The notes beneath the pieces are model-generated. The model was given only the letters and a program-made list of their open reading frames with translations, did no database searches and was not told where the DNA came from. Shown piece by piece: positions 16,850 through 24,408 of a DNA stretch of 45,692 nt. Made by a program: the position numbers and the translations under genes. The stretch's first letter is position 1. Every line of letters begins with the position of its first letter. Origin of the DNA: a virus; the IMG/VR virus record IMGVR_UViG_3300032770_000038, positions 1 through 45,692 of that record; one strand, given 5' to 3'.

Positions 16850-18841
16850 TCATGGACTTGAATAAGTCCAACTTTGTATCATTTGATTACCATCAGAATA
16901 TCCATCTGCGCCAGTAAATCCAACATATGCTGTATTTCCTCCAACAGTTCCTGGAATATCAATAGTCCAATTATGACTAAAGTTGGTTGTAGTATTTGTA
17001 TCTGTTATTGAAAAACTCAAATTTGTTCCACTGTAAGTTAGAGCTACATTCATGGTATGCCCACTACTAAGTGTTATTCCAGTAATAGGTAGCTCCGCAC
17101 TTACATTACTTGTACCATCAAGATATAATCCAACATTACTATTAGTAACATTAAAAATAACAGCAATACTTTGTAATATTCCAGGACTACCTGCATCAGT
17201 ACCCGTATTTGTTCCATATCCATAAGCACCAGCTTGAGGACCATATACATTAGGTCCACCAGGCCAAGAAGGATTTGTATTATTAGAAGTATAAGCTGAT
17301 GGATTATTTTGAATACAAAATGTCATTCCAACCAAACTACCACCGCTAATATTTGTGAATTTTAGTTGAAAATGTGTTGTAAATGCATTAACAGAAACAA
17401 TATCACCAAACCAGGCTGATCCTACTTCATGCTGAATAGAAGTATTATTATCTGTAAGAAGTATATTTGCTCCATTGAGTACAGTAGAACCAACAAGAAT
17501 AACTCCATCATTAGCCGCAAAACCACTTGTAAAGTTGATTAGATTTGCTGTACCTATTTGATATTGAGCTGTTCCTACAAAACTATCAGTATAATTATTT
17601 TGTATTGCTACTGCTTTTAGAATGGTACTTGTTGAAACAGAAATAGGAGTACCAGTATATTGTGTTGAAGCACTCGTAGGTTCAAGACCATTTGTTGTAT
17701 AATAAATGTTAGAACCTGCTGGCTCATTAATAGTTACATTTTGTGTTGAACCATATTGTCCTGGAGTTGGACTAAATGTTGGTGTTGCTAATCTTGTATT
17801 ATATCCACTATAAAATGACCAGGTATTTACAGAAAATTGAGCATTTGAAACTGTACCAACAGTCAAACCAACATAATTCAAATTTCCAGAACAAGCATAA
17901 GGAATATTTACTGGCCATGTTTGACGAATTTGAGCACCTGTTGTTTGATCAGCCAAAACAAGGGTTATTGTTGAACCATCATATACTATTACACCAGAAA
18001 AAACATGGCCATTGTAAAGATCAATCCCATAAGGTATCATATCATTACATGGCACCAATCCAGCAAAAGGTCCCCCATTTACATAAAGTCCGGTAGAACT
18101 TGGACCAGTACTTGTAGCAACTGGAAAAGAATTTTGATCAAAATGACAAAGATCAAATTTGATTGCAATACTATTGATTGGATTGGGTTGTGTATCATAA
18201 ACACCATAACCATCACAATTTGCATCACCAAGATAAAATATCCCAACAAACCCCTCGGCATCAGGAGGAGACGTGGTATTTTGAACAACAAAAGCCATTC
18301 CGCCCGTAATTGCTGAAGTTGAATTTGGATCTACATGGAATGTAAAATATGTTGTAAATCCTTTACTAATATCTACTAGAGTCGTATACCAAACTGCTCC
18401 ACCAGTATGTCCACTATTTGCAAGTACAAGCACTAAATTACTACCATCTATCTCAGAATGGTTGGCTTCTACATGCAAGCCAGAAGAATTAGCAAAAGTT
18501 GAATAGTTGAAGAGTAATGTAGCTAATGTTTGATTTACAACTTGAATTCCTCTAAAAGGGATTGACGTATAACTAAAACCACCAGAAAAAGGTTGAACAT
18601 TTAGATTGATAGTATTAGTAGAACTAGAAATATTAATAGCAACATTATTCATTGGTGCTAGAAATACTCCAGTAATATTGCCATTCACGTTGGCAACAGA
18701 TCCAGATACATTGACATTCAAAGTTTCTGCTGGAAGTGTAATAGTAAAAATAGTTTGCGCAGCATTACCTACAAATGCGCCTCCAGCATTTGGATTAGTA
18801 ATAATTTGAGTTGCTATGAGATTACAGTTGATATTAGCCAT
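16850..18841 (-). CDS. Tail adhesin with two L-type lectin domains and CHB_HEX-like linker
   Basis: A 663-residue protein. Residues about 108-346 look like a legume (L-type) lectin: GGMAFVVQN (180-188), NSIAIKFDLCHFDQN (223-237) and LNYVGLTVGTVSNAQFSVNTWSF (321-343). Residues about 352-430 match a chitobiase/hexosaminidase C-terminal-type domain, with TPTFSPTPG and GSNIYYTTNGLEPTSASTQY. Residues about 433-663 repeat the lectin pattern: MTFCIQN, LQSIAVIFNVTNSNVG, NTAYVGFTGADG and QSWTYSS at the end. L-type lectins bind sugars with Ca/Mn, so this is probably a glycan-binding adhesin. The first 100 residues are beta-rich and unrecognised. It lacks the TQN repeats. Start ATG 18841 lies 10 bases after the previous stop. 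Confidence 0.75.
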   Translation of the reverse strand: MANINCNLIATQIITNPNAGGAFVGNAAQTIFTITLPAETLNVNVSGSVANVNGNITGVFLAPMNNVAINISSSTNTINLNVQPFSGGFSYTSIPFRGIQVVNQTLATLLFNYSTFANSSGLHVEANHSEIDGSNLVLVLANSGHTGGAVWYTTLVDISKGFTTYFTFHVDPNSTSAITGGMAFVVQNTTSPPDAEGFVGIFYLGDANCDGYGVYDTQPNPINSIAIKFDLCHFDQNSFPVATSTGPSSTGLYVNGGPFAGLVPCNDMIPYGIDLYNGHVFSGVIVYDGSTITLVLADQTTGAQIRQTWPVNIPYACSGNLNYVGLTVGTVSNAQFSVNTWSFYSGYNTRLATPTFSPTPGQYGSTQNVTINEPAGSNIYYTTNGLEPTSASTQYTGTPISVSTSTILKAVAIQNNYTDSFVGTAQYQIGTANLINFTSGFAANDGVILVGSTVLNGANILLTDNNTSIQHEVGSAWFGDIVSVNAFTTHFQLKFTNISGGSLVGMTFCIQNNPSAYTSNNTNPSWPGGPNVYGPQAGAYGYGTNTGTDAGSPGILQSIAVIFNVTNSNVGLYLDGTSNVSAELPITGITLSSGHTMNVALTYSGTNLSFSITDTNTTTNFSHNWTIDIPGTVGGNTAYVGFTGADGYSDGNQMIQSWTYSSP

Positions 18842-18851
18842 TTATTATTTA

Positions 18852-20360
18852 TCATATTTCGTAGAAGGTGTTGCATTGCATCGTGCCATTTGCGCCATAT
18901 AATCTTATTTGTTGAGTATTTTCAGCCATTTCTATCAATTGAACTGTTCCATTAGCATAAAACTTGGAAAGAATGTATGGCAAACTTGGTTGAGGAGGAG
19001 CCAATGACATAGTAATACCAATAATTGATGCTCCTGTAACACCAGTTAAAGTAGCATTTCCTGCAGGGATTGTATTATTTGCTGTTTGAATAACATAATC
19101 CATCAAAACAGCTGCTGGATGTCCACCACCCAAAAACCCAGAATAGATATGATTAGGATAGTTAGAAACATCATCACTAACTCCTGTGCAGCCAGTCGTA
19201 CCTGACATACAAGAAAACATCAAACAAAAACAATCATTTTGAGTAGGAGTCAAACTTGGATAACCAAGATTATTATCTGAACCAATAACAGCTTGATTAG
19301 TATTATCTACTACAGAACCAATAGCTGGGGCTGACCCATTTATAGCTCTTATTACAAAAGCAGATACCCAAAGGAACTGAGTATTATCTATTGTTGGTAA
19401 AGGCTCACCACCTGTAGCATATCTGGCATAAACTGCTTGATAGTTCTGAGGAGCATATAAGACAGTATATGGTGTTCCTCCAGAAGTTGGAGTTACCAAA
19501 GTTTGTGATATATTATACAATCTCTGTCCTATAACAATCAAATCACCTGTTTGCATCCCTGCTGGGAAAGCACTAACAGTAGGATTGGTAGCTCCATTAT
19601 TTGTAATAGTACAAGGACCAATATATTCCCAACCAGCAGGGAAAGCTGAAAGTTGTGTTCCTCCTTCTACAAATTGGTTAGCCTGAAAATATCCATTGGC
19701 ATACATGCGGATTGGTTGTGAGGATGTTTGTAAAGAAAATGCCATTGCCATTGGCCAATATCCATCATATTGGCCAGCAGAAAATGCCGTCCATGTAGCT
19801 GCATATGATCCAGCAGTATTAATAGTAGAAATTGAATCTTCTGGATAACCCCCAAAAACGGTCCAAGGAAGACCTGCAGGTGAACGTAAATTAAATCCAG
19901 TACCTGCATTAATTGGATTTGAATTGCTTGTAGTATCAACTACCAAACCAACAACTGCGGCAGGAACTTGTCCAGAACCGATAGAAATGGTACCTGAATT
20001 AATTGCATCAGTACCTGTTCCTGGACCATTATCAAGAGTCGCATTAACTCCAATAAAGGCTAAGAGCCCAGAGTATTCAACGATGACAGGTGCAGAAATC
20101 TCACCTTTCATTCCCCCAGTAGTCCATGAAAGAGTAACAGTTGTTAAACCACCAGCTACATTTAAAGCATAGGCACACCACATGGCGTAGTTGCCTTGCA
20201 CATATGGAATAGGAGAACCAGGTACTACCCAAATATTTTTGCCGTCTGATATTGAAAGACCAGCACTATTATTGGTACCTATTACCCATAAAACTAACGC
20301 ATTACCAGCAGTAGGAGTTATTGAAAGTGAAGTAACTTGTTGTACATAAGTTAGAGGCAT
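18852..20360 (-). CDS. Adhesin body sharing a core with the 725-residue fibre
   Basis: A 502-residue protein. Residues 1-215 form a beta-rich domain (NALVLWVIGTNNSAGLSISD, then LTTVTLSWTTGGMKGEISAP). Residues about 244-455 are paralogous to 283-492 of the 725-residue fibre, sharing SAFPAGMQTGDLIVIG, AVYARYATGGEPLPTIDNT, SAPAIGSV and TGVSDDVSNY. The tail end contains FYANGTVQLIEMAENTQQI. It lacks the RRPSTPGANQQ N-module, but that module is the whole of the 90-residue gene 3 bases upstream, so the two may act as one adhesin. No clear ribosome site precedes ATG 20360, consistent with translational coupling. Confidence 0.65.
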   Translation of the reverse strand: MPLTYVQQVTSLSITPTAGNALVLWVIGTNNSAGLSISDGKNIWVVPGSPIPYVQGNYAMWCAYALNVAGGLTTVTLSWTTGGMKGEISAPVIVEYSGLLAFIGVNATLDNGPGTGTDAINSGTISIGSGQVPAAVVGLVVDTTSNSNPINAGTGFNLRSPAGLPWTVFGGYPEDSISTINTAGSYAATWTAFSAGQYDGYWPMAMAFSLQTSSQPIRMYANGYFQANQFVEGGTQLSAFPAGWEYIGPCTITNNGATNPTVSAFPAGMQTGDLIVIGQRLYNISQTLVTPTSGGTPYTVLYAPQNYQAVYARYATGGEPLPTIDNTQFLWVSAFVIRAINGSAPAIGSVVDNTNQAVIGSDNNLGYPSLTPTQNDCFCLMFSCMSGTTGCTGVSDDVSNYPNHIYSGFLGGGHPAAVLMDYVIQTANNTIPAGNATLTGVTGASIIGITMSLAPPQPSLPYILSKFYANGTVQLIEMAENTQQIRLYGANGTMQCNTFYEI

Positions 20361-20363
20361 ATA

Positions 20364-20636
20364 TCATACAAATACAAAATCAAGAGAGTTAGAACTTACA
20401 TTATTTGTTATTTGAAAGTTAGCATTGGCAGTATTGCCTTGATTACCACCAAAATAGACACTGTTGGTGTTAGAAAGCTGAATATTAGCTTCTACACCAA
20501 CAGTTTGTGCTGCGATGTTGTAGGTTAGGTTTGCATTCGCGCCATCAACACCACCCTGATTGAACAATATTTGTTGATTGGCACCAGGAGTGCTGGGGCG
20601 GCGAACTTGAATACCGATTTCGCCACCAGAACTCAT
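20364..20636 (-). CDS. Stand-alone N-module (RRPSTPGANQQ) protein
   Basis: A 90-residue protein that is almost only the shared N-module: VRRPSTPGANQQILFNQGG, then DGANANLTYNIAAQTV, and a short C-terminal part (NSVYFGGNQGNTANANFQIT). In four other proteins of the window the same module begins a long fibre. Here the frame stops and a 502-residue adhesin body starts 3 bases later. It may be a separate adaptor, or the result of a split of one fibre gene. AGAGGT serves as ribosome site for ATG 20636. Confidence 0.6.
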   Translation of the reverse strand: MSSGGEIGIQVRRPSTPGANQQILFNQGGVDGANANLTYNIAAQTVGVEANIQLSNTNSVYFGGNQGNTANANFQITNNVSSNSLDFVFV

Positions 20637-20648
20637 TATTGACCTCTA

Positions 20649-21068
20649 TTAGTAGTTAGCAGCTTGACCTGAGATAGATACAACAGCATGGGCTGTAGCA
20701 TTAGCTGAGTTGGCTGAAATCACCAATGAGCAAGCATTGTTGGCCAAGTAAAGATACTTGTTACCATTTGCATCCTGTGGTAACCAAGAGAACTGGGTGT
20801 TACCAAACAGGTTGATCATTGATAAAGCTACAAGGTTACCAGAGTTAGCAGGGACATTGACCTGACAAAGCTGTGTAATCTGACCACCCACATTCAAAGA
20901 GAATGTGACCAAATGGTCTATTGTGTCATTACTTGTTGCAACAAGTGTTTCAATCTTAGTTCCATTTGTACCACCCTGAACTAAGTTTGTTGTAGTTGTT
21001 ACAGCCGCATTTACTAGGCCAAAGCTTAGTATAGATTGTGGAAAAAATGGTTGAAAAGAAAATGCCAT
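20649..21068 (-). CDS. Small beta-sandwich virion protein
   Basis: A 139-residue protein, beta-rich. Segments such as KIETLVATSNDTIDHLVTFS and CQVNVPANSGNLVALSMINL are typical of small phage tail or decoration proteins I recall, though I cannot name a family. The N-terminus (MAFSFQPFFPQSILSFG) is hydrophobic but has no signal-peptide charge pattern. Its leader (CTAAATA box plus CCAAGAGGATT) closely matches that of the 230-residue gene at 1965, pointing to shared late control at high level. It sits between the 539-residue fibre and the N-module protein. Confidence 0.6.
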   Translation of the reverse strand: MAFSFQPFFPQSILSFGLVNAAVTTTTNLVQGGTNGTKIETLVATSNDTIDHLVTFSLNVGGQITQLCQVNVPANSGNLVALSMINLFGNTQFSWLPQDANGNKYLYLANNACSLVISANSANATAHAVVSISGQAANY

Positions 21069-21095
21069 AGATAAATCCTCTTGGTATTACAATAT

Positions 21096-21102
21096 TATTT
21101 AG
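21096..21102 (-). promoter_or_regulatory. Promoter-like box CTAAATA with shared leader
   Basis: CTAAATA ends 28 bases before ATG 21068 and is followed by TACCAAGAGGATTTATCT. Box, spacing and ribosome-site core match those upstream of ATG 1965. Confidence 0.35.
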
Positions 21103-21106
21103 TCTA

Positions 21107-22726
21107 TTACAACACTCCACTGAAAAGTGTGTAATATGTTGGGATTGGATACACATAAAATGCTATATTGGCCTGTGTAGAACCATTTGCAGAAGCCTGA
21201 ACAGTCAGTCCTGCAGAGTTATTAAAGTTCAGATTTGCATTAGCTAAAACAACTGTTCCATTTGCATAGACATCAACCTGATAAGCACCACCACCGCCAC
21301 CCGGAGGCACTCTGGTATCAATAACTACATTACCATTAGCATTGTAGCTGACTGCGATATTAGAGTTGTTACCAGATACAACACCAGTTAGAACAGCGGC
21401 AGCATTCACATTTAAAGATATATTTGCTTGCGTGCTGCCATTAGCCGCAGTATAGACATTGATGTAAGAAGTATTATTGAAGTTGATATTAGCATTTGTA
21501 AGAACTGATGTACCATTAGCATAAACATCAACCTCATAAGCTCCACCTCCTCCAGGAGGAACTCTTGTATCAATAACCACATTACCATTAGCATTGTAAG
21601 AAATATTGATGTTAGAAGTATTTCCTGAAACTACACCCAACAATATAGCTGCCATATTAGCAACTATAGAGATATTGGATTGCAATGCACCATTAGCAGC
21701 AGCTACAACATTTGATGTAGTGGTACCAAGGAAGTTTATATTGGCTGTAGCAACAACCAATGCACCACTATTATATGTTGTTGTATTGGGTGATATTAGT
21801 GTTGGAATATTAGCTGTGGCAATATTAGCCAATGTTGTAATAGATAAATTGCCTGCTGTTATATTTTGAGTAACACCCAGATTACCTGTAAAAGTATTCT
21901 GTGTTACTTTCAGATTGCCTACATTGGCTATGTTAGCTGCTACATTCAAAGTTGCAGAAATATTGATATTGGCAGCTGAAAGATTGCCTACAGTAACATT
22001 TTGAGTAACAGATAAATTTCCTGTTGCGGTATTTTGAGTAACTAAAACATTTCCAGCATTTGCTATATTTTGTGTAACACTTGCATTAGCTGTTGAAATA
22101 TTTCCAAATGTAGCATTTTGAGTGACACCTAGATTACCAGTAAATGAATTTTGCGTTACAAGCAAATTACCCGTATTTGAAATATTGGCAGCAACATTCA
22201 AAGTAGCTGATACATTAACATTAGCAGCAGAAATATTGCCAGCAGTAGTATTCTGGGTAATAGACAGATTACCTGTTACAGTATTCTGGGTAACCAAAAC
22301 GTTGCCTGCATTAGCTATGTTCTGTGTTACACTAGCATTTGCCGTAGATATATTACCAAAGGAAGCATTCTGAGTTACAGATAGATTTCCCGTGAAAGAG
22401 TTCTGTGTTACGAGTAGATTGCCTGTATTAGAGATATTAGCACTAACATTGAGACTTACAACATTAGCATTACCAGCCACAACATTTTGTGTGATGGTAA
22501 GATTACCGGTGAAAGAGTTCTGTGTTACTAATAAATTACCAACATTGGTAATGTTAGCAGATACATTCAAACTGATAACATTCATACTGCCATTGACAGT
22601 TAGAATATTAGCATTATAATCAAATATTAGATTTGGTGAAGCACCATCCACACCACCTTTGTTATAGATAATCTGCTGGTTAGCACCAGGAGTTGATGGT
22701 CTTCTGTGATATAAAAAATCAGCCAT
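21107..22726 (-). CDS. Repeat-shaft tail fibre protein (539 residues)
   Basis: The N-module (RRPSTPGANQQIIYNKGG) is followed by about 255 residues of 11-residue GN-x-x-V-T-Q-N repeats, arranged as a longer repeat of 84 residues (units of 11, 11, 17, 11, 11 and 23) present twice. After TLISPNTTTYNSGALV come two VDVYANGT...NFNN units separated by Gly-rich hinges (RVPPGGGGGAY). The end is IPTYYTLFSGVL, with no head domain. The regular polar repeats suggest an elongated beta-structured homotrimer. The gene overlaps the previous stop (TAATG). Its N-module could dock to the preceding fibre or the baseplate; this is inference. Confidence 0.7.
   Translation of the reverse strand: MADFLYHRRPSTPGANQQIIYNKGGVDGASPNLIFDYNANILTVNGSMNVISLNVSANITNVGNLLVTQNSFTGNLTITQNVVAGNANVVSLNVSANISNTGNLLVTQNSFTGNLSVTQNASFGNISTANASVTQNIANAGNVLVTQNTVTGNLSITQNTTAGNISAANVNVSATLNVAANISNTGNLLVTQNSFTGNLGVTQNATFGNISTANASVTQNIANAGNVLVTQNTATGNLSVTQNVTVGNLSAANINISATLNVAANIANVGNLKVTQNTFTGNLGVTQNITAGNLSITTLANIATANIPTLISPNTTTYNSGALVVATANINFLGTTTSNVVAAANGALQSNISIVANMAAILLGVVSGNTSNINISYNANGNVVIDTRVPPGGGGAYEVDVYANGTSVLTNANINFNNTSYINVYTAANGSTQANISLNVNAAAVLTGVVSGNNSNIAVSYNANGNVVIDTRVPPGGGGGAYQVDVYANGTVVLANANLNFNNSAGLTVQASANGSTQANIAFYVYPIPTYYTLFSGVL
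21821..22591 (-). repeat. GN-x-x-V-T-Q-N repeats with 84-residue super-repeat
   Basis: Coding repeats with unit GNLLVTQNSFT (33 bases). A 252-base higher-order unit is present twice in tandem. Copies differ mostly at third codon positions. Limits approximate. Confidence 0.7.
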
Positions 22727-24408
22727 TATAGCACCGCATAATAAGCGATATATCCTGAACCTACAAGAGGAGCAGTATTTATTGCTGTTTGTAAGATATT
22801 AGAGTTCATTGCTACATTGGCCTGTGTTGTACCATTAGCAGTAATGAATACATTTATCAGAGAAGTATTATTGAAGTTTAGATTTGCATTCGCTAGAACA
22901 GAACTTCCATTTGCATAGACGTCTACTTCATAACTTCCGCTACCTCCATTTACTGCAGCAGTATTAACAGAAAAGGCTATATTTGCCTGACCAGAACCAT
23001 TAGCTGTAGCAGATACATTTATGGTAGCTGTATTATTGAAGTTTATATTAGCATTAGCTAAAACGATTGTTCCATTGGCATAAACAGCAACTAGATTAGC
23101 AGCCTGACCAGCATAGGTATAGGCAGCAGCACCAAGAGACAATGCTGTTTGAGCAATACTATTCACCCAGGCTACAGCATTAGCAGTAGCAGCATTACCA
23201 ATATCAGTTGAAGTAATACTGTCTATAAGTTGAGTAACACCCTGCTGCGATGTAGTAGCAATATCAACATTGAAAGCTACATTAGCTTGTGTTGAGCCAT
23301 TCGCACTAGCATAGACAGTTATGAATGATGTATTGATGAAGTTTAAGTTAGCATTTGTAAGAACAGAAGTACCATTAGCATAGACGTCTACTTCATAGGC
23401 ACCACCACCGCTACCAGGAGGTAATCTAGTATCAATAACAACATCACCATTAGCATTGTATGTTACATTGATATTACTTGTATTGCCTGATACAACTCCT
23501 TCTAAGATTTGAGAAATATTAGCTACAAATGAAATGTTACTTTGATTGGTTCCATTTGCTGCTGCAACAACATTAACTGTGGCTGTATTGTTAAAGTTAA
23601 CATTAGCTGTAGATAGAACTACTGTACCATTGGCATAGGTAGCAGTATTTGGTGATTTCAATGTAGGAATATTGGCGGTGGCTAAATTAGCTATAGCAGA
23701 AATAGTTATATTAGCAGCAGAAATATTACCAGCTGATACATTTTGAGTAATACCCAGATTACCTGTAAAAGTATTCTGAGTAACAAGTAGATTACCAGTA
23801 TTTGAAATATTGGCAGCAACATTCAAAGTAGCACTAACATTGACATTAGCTGCTGAAATATTACCAGCAGTAGTATTTTGTGTAATAGACAAATTACCAG
23901 TTGATGTATTCTGGTTGATTGTGATATTACCCGTTACCACATTTTGTGATACAAGAATATTGCCAGCATTACTAATGTTTGCACTAACATTGATGTTTGC
24001 TACATTGATATTGCCAGCAGAAATATTTTGAGTAACAGACAGATTACCAGTAGCAGTATTCTGTGTAACGATAATATTGCCAGTATAGATATTCTGTGTT
24101 ACAAGGATATTACCAGCATTTGAGACATTGGCAGATACATTTATATTAGCAACGTTGATATTGCCAGCTACTACATTTTGTGCAATAACTAGATTACCAG
24201 TAGCTATATTTTGAGTAACAAGCAAATTACCAACATTAGCAATATTAGCTGCAACATTTAGACTTGTAACATTCAATACATTAGCATTATAATCAAATGT
24301 TAGATTTGGTGAAGCACCATCAACACCTCCCTTATTGAAGATAATCTGTTGATTGGCTCCAGGAGTAGAAGGTCTCCTTACTCTCCAATTCATATCACCA
24401 ACTGACAT
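22726..24408 (-). CDS. Repeat-shaft tail fibre protein (560 residues)
   Basis: It starts MSVGDMNWRVRRPSTPGANQ, with the N-module. About 200 residues of TQN repeats follow, then ATANIPTLKSPNTATYANGT, VDVYANGT...NFNN units with a Gly hinge (LPPGSGGGAY), and the fibre motif QQGVTQLIDSITSTD...AATANAVAW. The end is SGYIAYYAVL, as in the 733-residue protein, without a head. A GGAGGAG ribosome site precedes ATG 24408, which directly follows the previous stop (TAAATG). Close paralogue of the 721- and 539-residue proteins; probably an extended shaft component. Confidence 0.7.
   Translation of the reverse strand: MSVGDMNWRVRRPSTPGANQQIIFNKGGVDGASPNLTFDYNANVLNVTSLNVAANIANVGNLLVTQNIATGNLVIAQNVVAGNINVANINVSANVSNAGNILVTQNIYTGNIIVTQNTATGNLSVTQNISAGNINVANINVSANISNAGNILVSQNVVTGNITINQNTSTGNLSITQNTTAGNISAANVNVSATLNVAANISNTGNLLVTQNTFTGNLGITQNVSAGNISAANITISAIANLATANIPTLKSPNTATYANGTVVLSTANVNFNNTATVNVVAAANGTNQSNISFVANISQILEGVVSGNTSNINVTYNANGDVVIDTRLPPGSGGGAYEVDVYANGTSVLTNANLNFINTSFITVYASANGSTQANVAFNVDIATTSQQGVTQLIDSITSTDIGNAATANAVAWVNSIAQTALSLGAAAYTYAGQAANLVAVYANGTIVLANANINFNNTATINVSATANGSGQANIAFSVNTAAVNGGSGSYEVDVYANGSSVLANANLNFNNTSLINVFITANGTTQANVAMNSNILQTAINTAPLVGSGYIAYYAVL
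23670..24273 (-). repeat. GN-x-x-V-T-Q-N repeat tract (560-residue fibre)
   Basis: About 200 residues of 11-residue repeats interspersed with NVNVSATLNVAANISN-type longer units, homologous to the tract at 21821-22591. Limits approximate. Confidence 0.65.

Noticed and set aside
18846-18853. GATAAATA late-box match just before the lectin gene start
   Set aside because: Only 4 bases from ATG 18841, too near to give a leader with a ribosome site.
18852-22726. Possible diversity-generating retroelement acting on the adhesins
   Set aside because: I saw no reverse transcriptase gene and no near-identical template/variable pair with adenine-directed differences; repeats differ mainly at third codon positions.
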